A DNA stretch of 64,000 nucleotides from Bostrychus sinensis. Taxonomy: Eukaryota > Chordata > Actinopteri > Gobiiformes > Eleotridae. The position numbers and the translations under genes are program-made. Location: positions 12,181,729-12,245,728 of the forward strand of contig CM036248.1 in the NCBI GenBank assembly GCA_020698575.1. Reading direction: 5' to 3'. Under the pieces are notes generated by a model, which saw only the letters and a program-made list of their open reading frames with translations, made no database searches and was not told where the DNA came from. Positions within the stretch are counted from its first letter, which is position 1, and every line of letters begins with the position of its first letter. Below are positions 22,116-32,911 of the stretch, piece after piece.

Positions 22116-22399
22116 AATGAATTTAAAATAGAGATAGTTATTATGAGCAGTGAGGGAGAGTGGGAAGGCTGGATTCGTGCAAAGGTTATGGAAATGTGTT
22201 TGGAAAAATAAATATTATGTTGGTTTTTATTCAGAGCCAAAGTTAAACGTATCATATTTCTGCAAGCTGCGGTGATAACTAGGCTCAGGCTGGGGTCGCA
22301 CACAACCTGGAAAAACTGGAAGTAGAGGGGAGTTTTGGGGCAATAGAATGAACTGACATTAATTGAAACACAGTATAGATGATGGTTTAACTTACAGAT

Positions 22400-23835
22400 G
22401 CACAAAGTCTGGTTTTAGATAGTTTTGATCCTCAGAGGCTGCCATAGTTTGAGTTTTGTTGTAGTTTCCGTTTAGAGTGCCATCTGGATAAATGAGGTTT
22501 TGACCCTCCCAGGCTGTTGTAGCTTGTAAGTTGACCCTCTGTGGATGTTGTTGTCTGAGGCTTGTCTGTAGTTCAATCTTCACCCAATGAGGCTGCAATA
22601 GTTTCAGTTTTGACCCTCTGTGGCTGCTGTAGTTTGAGTTTCGCGCAGTGGTTCTCAAACTCAGACTGTTGGTACGCAGGTTTCTTCTGGTGGTACTAAG
22701 TCTTTTGATTTAGTTTAATTTTGTCTGATTTGGTTTCATTTACTGACAGTTTTTCTATGTCTTAGCCCTGCTCTGGTCTGGGCTTAAATTTGATTTGAAG
22801 ATGGCTGCTTAGTCCTGGTTTAGGCACAGTATATTTGTGGATGAAGTCCTGGTTCAGGTCTAGCTGCAAAAGTAAATAAATATCTACATTAGTTAAAATG
22901 ACTTGAATTCAGATTATTAATATTGATTTGAGTAATTTTCACTAGATTGGATTATTACTTATTACTAGATTATTTGACTTGTATCAGGTTATTTCTTTCC
23001 TGTTTCAAGCTATTTTTTACTTATTTCAAGATAAATTATCTGTCTGTAGGGTATGAAAACTCTATTCTAGTACCTGTTTTGTCTGTATTTAGTAATGCGT
23101 TTTTCTGGATTAATCCTTATTAGTTCTGATTTTGGCCCATTTTAGGTACACTAAAAATGATACTTGGAAAGTATCTTCTGTGGTGATACTCCCAGGGAAA
23201 AGTTTGAAACCAGCTGGTTTAGAGACTTGTGTAAATGAAGTTGTTGTAGCTTTAGGTGCTATGAACAGTATATATTTTTTATATTGTATAAAAAATACCC
23301 AGGTGTGTCCCAAGATATGAGGTAAACATGTTTAAATCAAATATTACTTTTTACAGTGGTACAGCTGATTTATTAACAATCTAAAATATATTTTACATAA
23401 TTCCCCAGTTGTTGTTGTTTACATTTTTTGTTTTTGTTCTAAAACTGCATTGCCGATCGTCCAATCAGAAAAAAGACCATTGTTTTGATTTAGACTGCAA
23501 TACTGTTTTCAACCTAGTACGAATGCTTACTGTACCTTTAATGTTGACTCTCTAAAGCTGTTGTAGTCCAAGATTGACTTCCTGAGGCAGCTGTGTTTTG
23601 AGTATTGACCCTTGTAGGCTGCAGTAGTTTGAGCTCTGGCTCTTCAGGGCACTTCTGCAATTTATGTTCTGATCCTTTGAGACCAACGTACCCCTCTGAG
23701 TTTTCCATACTTTGTGTTTTGACTGAAATGTCTGTATTTTCTTTTTGATGCTTTAAGGCTGCTGTGGATGGAGTTTTGACCCTCTGAGCCTTCTGTAGTT
23801 TACAGATGGTAAACATAGAGTTCTGTAAAGCAGAT
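22400..23835. repeat. Degenerate ~30-bp minisatellite, split by a hAT-like insertion
   Basis: Units resembling GTTTTGACCCTCTGAGGCTG plus CTGTAGTTTGA recur at 22423-22644 and again at 23538-23810. Between the two blocks sits an element whose left end is CAGTGGTTCTCAAACTC (from about 22647) and whose right end is AAGTTTGAAACCAGCTG (to about 23217). Minus-strand frames through both blocks stay open for about 90-100 codons because the unit is near a multiple of three. Confidence 0.5.
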
Positions 23836-24044
23836 TTCTTCAAAGTAGTGGGAACCCTCTCTGAGATTTGGTGTCTCTCTGGGGCCGCTCACACGTTAAC
23901 TGCGGGGGAGGCCTGAGCAGCATCCCCCATGACGCTGATGATCATGCTATGAGAACTAATGCAAAGCTGCTAATGTCTTTTCGACCACAGCGTTTTTTTC
24001 TGCCTCGCACAGAGAAAGGAAGTGTGGGTTCACATCCTCAACTT

Positions 24045-24057
24045 TGACCTTTGACCT
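24045..24057 (-). promoter_or_regulatory. Perfect DR1 nuclear-receptor half-site pair
   Basis: TGACCTTTGACCT on the plus strand is AGGTCAAAGGTCA on the minus strand: two AGGTCA half-sites one base apart. This is the consensus for HNF4, RXR/PPAR and COUP-TF dimers. The surrounding 23880-24160 is repeat-free and comparatively GC-rich. Occupancy is unknown. Confidence 0.35.
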
Positions 24058-26789
24058 TTATGAACCAGATTTTCCATGGGGGACTCTGGGATGGCAATGG
24101 TTTGCGGTGGTTATCTTCCCAGGGTCAGGCAAACAAGGAGCCCCCCCACCCTCCCTCCTATTTTACCCCTGGCCCATTTATCAGAGAACATATAAACATC
24201 ATTATGTAAGTAAATGAAAGTGTTTGGGGACACTTTACATAAACACTTTGTTTAACATGTCTGCATTTTGTATACGTGTGGTGGATGTCTTGTCCTTATG
24301 GGAGCCACTGTACACTATGTGTCTCTGTGCACGCCATCTCCTCTTCCCATCAATTGAAAAAATGTGTGCAGTTCATTAAGTTCAGTGGAAACTTGTTAAA
24401 TTTGTTGCAGGCGTAACAGGTCTTAAAATAGTAACTGCTGCAGAAATAGAGAAAATATATTTTAAGAGCAAAGAGTAACAGTTACACATAACTGTGAGAA
24501 ATGGACAGGCTCAGCATAGAGGATTACTCAAACAAGCATGAATGAAACAAATACAACTCCAGGTATGTTTTTGAGGTGGAAACAACATTATAACATGGTT
24601 AAAAGCATAACATAAACATTCAGAAGCCTATTCTTTAGCCTTTAGCTATTATTCTTAATATATCTTATATCTGTTAGAATATATCTGTTCCAGCTGTCCT
24701 CATTTCAACCAATAAAAACACATAGGACACTTAAAATCACTTGTCTAAGAACTTTTGATATGACATTTCTTTACCATGTTTTTATTTTTAGCAATAAATA
24801 GATATCATATTTAAAACTTAAGCCTCAGTTACTTTGAATTACGTTACAGATAATTGTATCCTATAGATTTAAGATGCTTTTTTTGTAACTTTGTAGTTCA
24901 AATACACCATGACTGTCCCAGGTTTTGGGTCTCCAAACCTAGTCACCCTACAGTTGATTGGTCGTCATTTGGTCGTCAAAACCAACTTTATTATCCATAA
25001 TTATTTATGTATTGTGGTCTGTGTCAATCTTTCAAATGCAGCCATATTGTTTACAAACTATAGTATAGCATAGCAACATAGTTTGAGAAGACATTGCACA
25101 AAATGTCTGTAACACTAATGGCCAGAAAGTGTTTTAATTTGAGCTAAAGTTTGACGGTCCCTGCTCCCTTTCTCTCGTTATCGTCGGCCTGTGAAGACGC
25201 TGGCTGTAACCCAGTCTTGTGTTTGGATAATCAGACAAACACACACACATTCACACACTCCCACACTCGCTCCAAATAGATCCTTCCATCCTGGGCTCAA
25301 CGAGGGGTCTGCTGTGGACGTCCTACCAAGAGAAACAATGGTAACTGCGAATCATTACGTTATCGGGAAGAAAAATTAGGGAGGCGAGTTTCTCAATCAA
25401 ATTCTTGGTTTAAGGACGGGGATTAGGAGATTAGATAACATTTTGTTTAAATCATGTCCATAGTCAAGGCTCTTGTTCAAATGCTTTACTTTTTACCACT
25501 TTCTCTTTATTTATTTCTCTGGGTGGAGTCTTCATGTCATCTCTGTCTTACTGTGGGTTCTCTCCTCTTCTCCCCACCGTCCAAAATAGAAATTAGTTGT
25601 AGACTCAGGACTCAGAGGCTCAGGACAAACCCTCCATCTGATCTGCTCAGTTTTGGTGTACAACTTGTATGTATAATAACAAATAAAGCACTTTCTCTAG
25701 CTAATTTATGTATATATATGTGGCTCCTTGGCAGGTGATTAAAACAAGACACACACACACATACACAATTCAACACAATAATCCACACAGTTCACATTGC
25801 AGCAGAGTCTAAAGCGCAAATCCATAAAAGTGCCCACAATAATAGAAGTGAATATGTTTTATAATCTATTACAAAATTTTAAAAATGTAGGTTAAAATGT
25901 CCATTACAAGTGCTGGGCAGTGGGAAAGAGGAATATCTTTTTAGTCTGTTTATAAATCAAACTGATTGAGCAATACTTTAAGTCGAAACTCGCTGAATCT
26001 CGCCAGGACATAATTCAGTCGAAATGATGGATATTTTTTCTCACAGTGTGGTCAGAGCAAGACAGGATCATTTTGTGTAACTGCACTGACTGAGGTTTCA
26101 GTGAAACTGTGGGAAGGCTGAAGTAGTGCTGTTTTTTTTTTTTCTTCCTCCCGTCTATTTCTGTAGGCCAGCGTGACACCATAAATATCTGATTTGAGTT
26201 GTCATGACTAAGGGCCAGTGGATTTTGTGTTCAATGTTTGTGTGTGCAGGAGAGAACCAACAACTGTGCATACCCAACATGCCACTGACGAGAACATTGT
26301 ATTAGGAAGTTTCCGTTTTTGTTTTTTTTGTTTTTATTCATTTTTTTTCGATGACATATAGTACATTCCTGATTTTTCATATCCTGCTGGGAGGCAACAA
26401 CACGCCTTCTCCTGTGCAGCCTTCAAAACATACAGCGCCGTGTCCTGTTGCCATTCATCATCCTCGGTTGCAGGTTTCTCACGGCTATTAGAGACATGCC
26501 ACAATCTGAGAGATGCTCAATGAGGTGCAGTGTCTGGACACACGTGTGAACAGAGTGAGGGCGCTCGTGTGTGTGTGCCAGGACATGATTAAAGCGGGCG
26601 TGTGTGGAGCTGACAATAAGAAATTAGCTACAATAAATCAAGGGGAATTCAACCAGAAGAGATGGAAATAACAGTACACAGACAAAATGAATGAGTCCTG
26701 GAGTTTGATATGGTCCCGCTGCTGAGGTGGTGATCAGTGAGTCATCAGAAATGTCAATATTTCAGGAAAGGATGCTTTATGATTGAAAG

Positions 26790-27310
26790 ATCTATGTTAT
26801 GTTTTTCATTGTATTCTTAAACCAATCTTGGGCATCTTTAGAACACCTTTGCATGTTTTACAACCTTTAAAAACAATAATTACTTTACAATTGCTCTAAA
26901 GCAACAGGGGAAGAGACCAGCAGAGGGCAGCAGAGTGCAGAACTGTTACTATAGTGAACAGTATCATAGAAAAATAGCTTTTTATTTTCTTAAACTTTTT
27001 TGTGGTGCCATTTTACTACAAAAATACCTCTGAAGAATCAGCGGAAACAGAGCTGCACATTGTTTTTTGGATGAATGAATGAGAGCAGACTGGATGTCGA
27101 GGGTTTGTTTATTGAACAGTGCTTCCTGGAGTGAGCAGGGGTTCATGGGAGAGGCGGAGGTTTGTGGAACCAAGCGTTCAGAGGCCTCAGAACGGCTGTG
27201 CCAGAGAATACAAGATTACTTAAACAGACGTGAAGGGAATAAAACACAACTCCAGGTTTGTTTTTGATGAGTGTTCCTGCAGAATAGCTGGAGAAAGTAT
27301 CTAGGGAGAG
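26790..27310 (+). repeat. Dispersed element (subfamily 2 of the TTAAAGG family)
   Basis: It matches 34507-35024 in order: TAAACCAATCTTGG, GAAGAGACCAGCAGAGGGCA, TAGCTTTTTATTTTC, GAGAGCAGACTGGATGT and AAACACAACTCCAGGTTTG. It is non-coding. Confidence 0.6.
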
Positions 27311-28104
27311 GAAAGCCTGAATGTCTCTGCAACTTGTCCTCTGGTAAAGCAAAAGAAAAAGGATGAAAAAAAGGCTTTTACTTTTATTTGAAAGAAAACC
27401 AGTAGATAGGTTGGAAAGCAGAGTAAGAGGATAACTTAGTCCAAATTGGCTCAAGCCAGGACTGGGACCATATCAGCTTCACGTTTTGGTTTATGTAGAG
27501 ACAAAACTACAGCTGACTAAACTGTGGTGACTGTCAAATTTGAATTCTCGCTGAAAGATAATTAGAAAGTTTCTGTTTAATTTGCCTGTGCCATGAGGTT
27601 AACCCAGCTGTTGTAGTTACAGACGGGGCTGGCTGGTCAACATGTTCTTTTTCTGCCAAACAGAAAGGGATTACTGGGAGGGAGATAACACACAGAAACA
27701 TTGTATATGCATACTTTACATCATGTTCACTTTGGTTTGCAGCCAAATCAACGTGACTTGTTTAGCACCACACTGACACTGTTGGCACACTGACAAGACT
27801 GATACATCCAAACACTTGCATTATATCTTTGGACACATATCTTCACATAAGAACACATAGCATCTCTCCCTCAAGCATGTGAAGTGTTAAAGCTTGCACG
27901 CACACACACATATATGGGCCAACAGCATTGATCAAAGACAGTGTGATGTAATCGGCCTCAGAGCTGTGCACACATCCCTCATTAACTTTCACCAGAGGCT
28001 TTTAATGAAAAACCACTGAAGGGAATCTCCGCTTTTCTCTCTCTTCTTCTATTCCTCCTCTTCCTCGTCTTCTCATCTTCCCGGTTCACTCCCTGCAGCC
28101 TCCT

Positions 28105-28249
28105 TCAGCCGTCCTCCTCCTCCTCATTCATCTCATGTTTGGATCTGTCGCCCTCAGCTGCCTCCCTCGGCTCTGATGGTGGTGGAGCTGGTGGCTGCTC
28201 TGACTTCCGTTGAGACACTGTAAATATTTCCCATGGCTTATCTTGACCA
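28105..28249 (-). CDS. Possible orphan terminal exon, unrecognised
   Basis: On the minus strand, TTTTTTTTCCGTCAG (acceptor-like) precedes an open stretch encoding GQDKPWEIFTVSQRKSEQ, then a Pro-rich and Glu-rich tail ending NEEEEDG and a stop. Composition looks protein-like and the region is free of the repeat families found elsewhere. No donor partner or family is identified. Confidence 0.22.
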
Positions 28250-28499
28250 CTGACGGAAAAAAAAGAAAAGAAAAGAAAAATGTACCACACCGGCCATGAT
28301 GCGCGGCTAATTAATCGACAAGTTCAGGTTCCTAGGGTCAGTGGCTGCAGAGGGGACAGAGAGGGGTGTCTCTTTGATACCGTATGGCTCGCTCATTAGG
28401 AGCAGGTAGAGTTATGTGGCTGTAAAAAGATGGTCACCAGAGACTCAGCTATAGCACTCATCCTGACTTAATTTTAATGGGAGGAAAAAGTACGGTTGA

Positions 28500-29230
28500 A
28501 ATCAGAGGTTCAATGTAACTAGATACTTTTACCTATGCACATTATATTATATTCTTAATTATAGGGCTGCAACTAAGAATTATTTTGATAATCAATTAAT
28601 CTGCTATAGTGAGTATAGGATAGTGAAGCATGAGTAAAGAGCTTAAAAACTTGAAATGTTTATAGTTCCCTTTAAAAGTTGGTGATAATTCTACCAAAAA
28701 TCATATCTGATTTGTACAAAATTTGAATCAGACAAAGCTACAACTTTGATAATTGAGGATATCTGGGTAGAGCAAAAATACATACAAGGTTATTTTTTAT
28801 CAAAAATCCTCCTCGCTAAGCAAATTATATGTTTTAAAGTCTATGAAAACCCCAATTAATGATTAATCTGTTATTAAATAAGTTGAGGATAATTTAAATT
28901 GATTAATCCGATTAGTTTTTGCAATCCTACTTAGTACATTTTCTGATACATACTTTTACTTTAACTTGAGGAGAAAATTTTACTTTTACTCAAGTAAATT
29001 TATATATGTATGCATTTTTTTTTATCACAGTGGTAAAATAGGTAGTAACAATAACAGTGGTAAAAGCAGTATTTGTAACAGTAGTAGCTGTTTTTGTAAT
29101 AGTAGTAAACATTACTCTTACTCAACTAACAGTTTTGCTGAGTACTATTACTTCCACTTGAGTAAAAATATTTTGCAGTAACAGTACTTTTGTGGTACAT
29201 ATTTGGACTACTTCTTCCACTTCAGTATCT
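28500..29230. repeat. AAGTAC-family MITE with nested hAT MITE
   Basis: The outer ends are at about 28500-28561 and 28930-29225 (right terminus GACTACTTCTTCCACTTCAG). The inner element spans 28562-28929, with ends TAGGGCTGCAACTAAGAATT and AGTTTTTGCAATCCTA. Its flanks CTTAATTA and CTTAGTAC are only partly alike, consistent with an old 8-bp duplication. Confidence 0.55.
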
Positions 29231-29489
29231 AGCATAGCACATCTGTCTTTCTGTTTCTTTATTAAATCAGTGGATCACTCCTACGGAATACTTTCTCACA
29301 CTTCCAGCTCTGTTAGTATTTTATCATACTGTCTTACACTTATCTGTGTCTCATGAAACATCCAATTTTAATTATGTGTCTTTTTTGGACACATTTTGGT
29401 TTCTGAGTATACAGCAATAGTAATAAACACTTTCTCTGTTTAACCAGAAGTCAACTATTTAAGTGCTGTACTGGCAATTGGAGCATGCC

Positions 29490-29986
29490 TTAATAAAGTT
29501 CCTATATTACGCTTTTTTCAGGATTTATGAAATAGTTTTGGACACCTTTGCATTAGCATTTCACATTTAACTTAAAAAATGCAAATGTATGGGAAACATC
29601 ATCTTTTGGAGAGCTGTTACTTCAATTTGCAGAAAACGCTTGGTTTAGGTGCCTGACTCCCCCTGCTGCCAACGGTGGAGACTGGACAGAGGAAAAAAAT
29701 GGCTATTTAGCATGACTATTAGCAACATGACGCTAACAGATAGATAAATAAGCTGACCACTTTGTAATGACAGCATTTTAATCGCTCAAATGATTAATCT
29801 GGTGATGGTGCATGGGCTTTAGAAATGTGCAAGAGCACTTCCTGAGCGTTTCTAGATCGAAACAAGATTACTCAAATGCGTAAATGAAACAAAATACTAC
29901 TCCAAGTATGTTTTTGAGGTTGAAGCAACATCATGATATGGTTAAAAGCTCAAAAAGAGAGATTTAGCAGAATAGAGGACCTTTAA
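29490..29986 (-). mobile_element. TTAAAGGTCC-family element (copy e) with flanking direct repeat
   Basis: The ends are TTAATAAAGTTCC and GGACCTTTAA, and the direct repeat GCATGCC flanks both (29483-29489 and 29987-29993). Internal text matches the reverse complement of the 39529 copy. At 497 bp and non-coding, this is the best-bounded member of the family in the window. Confidence 0.7.
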
Positions 29987-30149
29987 GCATGCCAGCTTCT
30001 GACAGGCCAAAGCTACAGCATCTAATGTGTCATAAAAATGATTGATAGTAGAAGCCTAGATGACATACTTTTTCCTTTTGGCTTTTCTACAGCAATGCCC
30101 CCTAGTGTTCAGTGATTTGCATATTAATATGGCAAAGTTTTCTTTTACA

Positions 30150-30250
30150 TTTTTATTTATTTTTTAATCCTGGATGGCCTTTCTGACACAACCATCTCCG
30201 TTTATCTCTCCTTGGCACTGGCACAAACGGTACACTCATTTATGACCGCT
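30150..30250 (+). repeat. SINE-like dispersed repeat (copy 2)
   Basis: TTTCTGACACAACCATCTCC, GTTTATCTCTCCTTGGCACT and GGCACAAACGGTACACTC match the 1599 and 42112 copies. Confidence 0.45.
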
Positions 30251-30504
30251 TAAGGTAATACTTGTTTTCACAGATGATTTCTATCACAATGTGCTGTTTT
30301 CCTCAAATGTACAAAAATCACATATTTTTCCTGTTTAGTGTCTTAGCCCTGCGTGAAATGGAAACCCAAATGTAGTGAAAATGCCTCTTTCTGCTCCCCT
30401 CAGGCTGGCCCATGTCCACACACGGCCCAGTCCAGCCCCCTCGGTAATAATGAAGGTGTGACGTGTGAGTAACCTCCCTGTTGTGCAATCACGCAGAGGC
30501 TCTG

Positions 30505-30706
30505 GGGAGCTATAAGACCCCAAACTCATCTGGTTTCTCATAGTCTACAGGATTTTACGCACATACCCTCTCCATTTACACACACACACGGAGGCATCGC
30601 ATGGTCTGGGATACAGAACAACTCAGAGCTTTAGAGAGGTCGAGGAGCAATTGTCAAGAAATGGACTACAGCCAAAAGGACTAAAAGATTTATCAAGTCA
30701 CTTCAG
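30505..30706 (+). promoter_or_regulatory. agtr2: agtr2 promoter TATA box and noncoding exon 1
   Basis: A TATA-like element (GCTATAAGACCCC) lies at about 30509-30521, so initiation is expected near 30540. The following stretch ends in CACTTCAG with donor GTAAAA at 30707. The coding exon begins after an acceptor TTTCCTAG at 30-kb+2.15, i.e. 32860. A noncoding first exon before a single coding exon matches the known AGTR2 layout. Confidence 0.5.
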
Positions 30707-30964
30707 GTAAAACTTTAATGTACTTTTCAAACTCTTGTGCTTGTGTTTTGAAAGTTTGTTAGTTTTTATTAGGTGCGATGGTGCACGTCTTGCCTAATTT
30801 AACTTCTGCTATTTGAACATTCCTTGAAGATGATGCTTTGAAATCCAATTTCTAATATTAAAATTTATCAGAGGTAAGCGCTGCCTTTCGTGGTTTCTGC
30901 AAAACTGTAGACATTTTAAATTAACCTGACCTTTTGCTACAACCAAATGCTTTTTTCACTCTAT

Positions 30965-32070
30965 CCCCAGTTGACTTGGTTAGTTCTGTGTGTACAATTT
31001 GAAGTAGTTTAGTCTTGGTTTAATCATGAGTTCATTGTTGTTTAATTACAGTTGTGCCCAAATTCAGTCTTGGTTTTGTGCTGTACTGAGTTCAAGATGT
31101 TTTCTGGGTTACACTTGGTTTACTCACACTTTGGTCCTGGTTTAGACCTGGTTTAGACCTGGTTTGATCCATGTCTAGGTCCTGTGACAATCCTGGTTTA
31201 GTGCTAAGATGTTTTTCATTTAGTCCTTTTCTTCATGTTGTTCTGTTTTATAGTTCCTCTTGGGTTGGATCCAGTTTGAATTATTTTTTCCATATTTTGT
31301 AGTTTAATTGATATTATATTATTATTTGATCGAGTCCTCTTTGTCCAGTTCTAGTTTAGTGCGGGGTTTGTCTTAGATTTATCCCTGATACTGTCCTGGT
31401 CTAGTTCTATGGTGCAACAGTGGCGCAGTGGCTTAAGCGTTCGCCCACCAAACAGGGGGTCAGCGGTTTAAAGCTCGCCCAGTGCGCATACTGACGTGGT
31501 GTCCCTGGGCAAGACTCTTTACCCACATTGCCTACTTGCGACAGGAAGGGCATCTGGCATAAATACTCACTGTCTGACTGGTTTGTTGTAGCAACTCCCA
31601 ATGAAAAAGGGAGCAGCCAAAAGTAAAAAAAAAAATGTCCTGGTTTAGTTCTATTTTAAATATTGTTTATTAAGATAATTTTAATGGTTTACTTATAACT
31701 CACTTTTCTAGATTTACTCCTGTTTTAATCGAGTTTCCTGTTTGGATTAGGTCCTGTATTGAATTGGATTGATTTATTTTTGATGTAGTCCAGGATTATG
31801 ACTCATTCTTGCTTGAGTTTATTTTGGCCTAAATCGTCGGTGAAACTCATGTTTACTTCATTTACTTCTGGTTAAGTTTCATCAAGTTAGATTTAGTCCA
31901 GGATAAGTTCTGGTTGGTTTAGTCCCCGTTTTAGCTTTATTTTAGATTACAGCTAATTTACTTTTGACTTGGCTGTGTCTAAAGCTGATTAAGTTCAGAT
32001 TAAGTGCTCTTTTAGCCCTAAATTTCTTCCTGATTTAATTCTGGGTGAGTTGTTGCGTACATCTCATCTG
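30965..32070. repeat. Degenerate CTGGTTTAGTC minisatellite
   Basis: About 1.1 kb of imperfect 11-13-bp units (CCTGGTTTAGACCTGG and similar) fills the agtr2 5' intron. It has the same monomer as the hAT interiors at 11.5 and 17.2 kb. It is interrupted by the SINE at 31411-31635. Confidence 0.65.
31411..31635 (+). mobile_element. tRNA-derived SINE (family B), complete, with ~19-bp target duplication
   Basis: The tRNA-like head has GTGGCGCAGTGGCTTAAGCG (A box) and a B box near GGTTTAAAGCTC. GTGTCCCTGGGCAAGACTCT and GACAGGAAGGGCATCTGGC follow, and the end is A-rich. The flank TGTCCTGGTCTAGTTCTAT (31392-31410) is repeated with one change at 31636-31654. Because the host is a tandem repeat, part of that similarity could pre-date insertion. 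Confidence 0.8.
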
Positions 32071-32119
32071 TTTCCAGTTTCTAGTGCAAAAACAGATGCT
32101 GGATTTTGTGTGTATTGTA

Positions 32120-32430
32120 TTGTTTCTTAAAAATATTGTTACTCAAGTAAAAGTAAAAAGGTATGCAAAGTTTACTTAATTATTTTGTTACATTTATTTT
32201 TTGTAAGTTCTAATACTACTAGTACTACAGCATCAAAATCTACTACAGCTACTATCACTACCAGACTCTTTGGTTGTTACTCCCATTGCCACTGATACCA
32301 AAATACACTTATTTAATGACTTTAAAATAAATTGACTTCTGTACAAGCAACTCCTCCCTTTAATCATCTGCTCAAAAGTATGTACCTTAAAGTTCTTCAG
32401 ATTCTGTATGTACTGAAGTAAATTGCTATG
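32120..32430. repeat. AAGTAC-family MITE in agtr2 intron
   Basis: TTACTCAAGTAAAAGTAAAA lies at 32140, with an internal CTACTACAGCTACTATCAC tract and a TGTACTGAAGTAAATTG right arm. It is non-coding. Confidence 0.45.
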
Positions 32431-32911
32431 CAGTTGCTTTTCACTTATATGTAAGTGTATAATAATGTAAACTAATTCAACAAACTTTTTTTTGCACAGA
32501 AGATAATTAGCAGATTGGTTTACTTCTAAATGCAAACATCTATTTAGTGAGAAAAACTCCAAATAAATACTGACACTTTACTCTGTGTATGTCTAATGTA
32601 AAGAGACAGACTGAGTGGATAGAGATGGATAGATGCGTGTAGAAAATCTAATGTGGGAGTGTGGCTGCTCCAACCCTGTCAACATGTGTCTCACCACCTA
32701 ATGCTGAATGGTGTAATGTATTTTTCCTTGAGATTTGTTATCATCTTCGACAGCTGACAAAGCCATGAGGCAAACACTCAAAATGGTTGAAGTAATAGTC
32801 TCCATATAAGGTAAAACTCAATTCAAATGTTTCTTCTTTTTTTTTTTTTCATTTCCTAGGCTCGAGCTAGAGGATCTAGAGTCGTGACGCAAGAGTACAC
32901 CCAGTGCCGTA

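Larger units (their letters stand above)
18660..30500. other. apool-agtr2 intergenic region, no confident gene
   Basis: Apart from the repeats and two weak exon candidates listed, 24.1-26.8 kb and 27.3-28.1 kb show only AT-rich sequence with scattered homopolymers and no frame with coding character. Fragments of the TTAAAGGTCC family occur at about 24510-24606. Confidence 0.5.
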
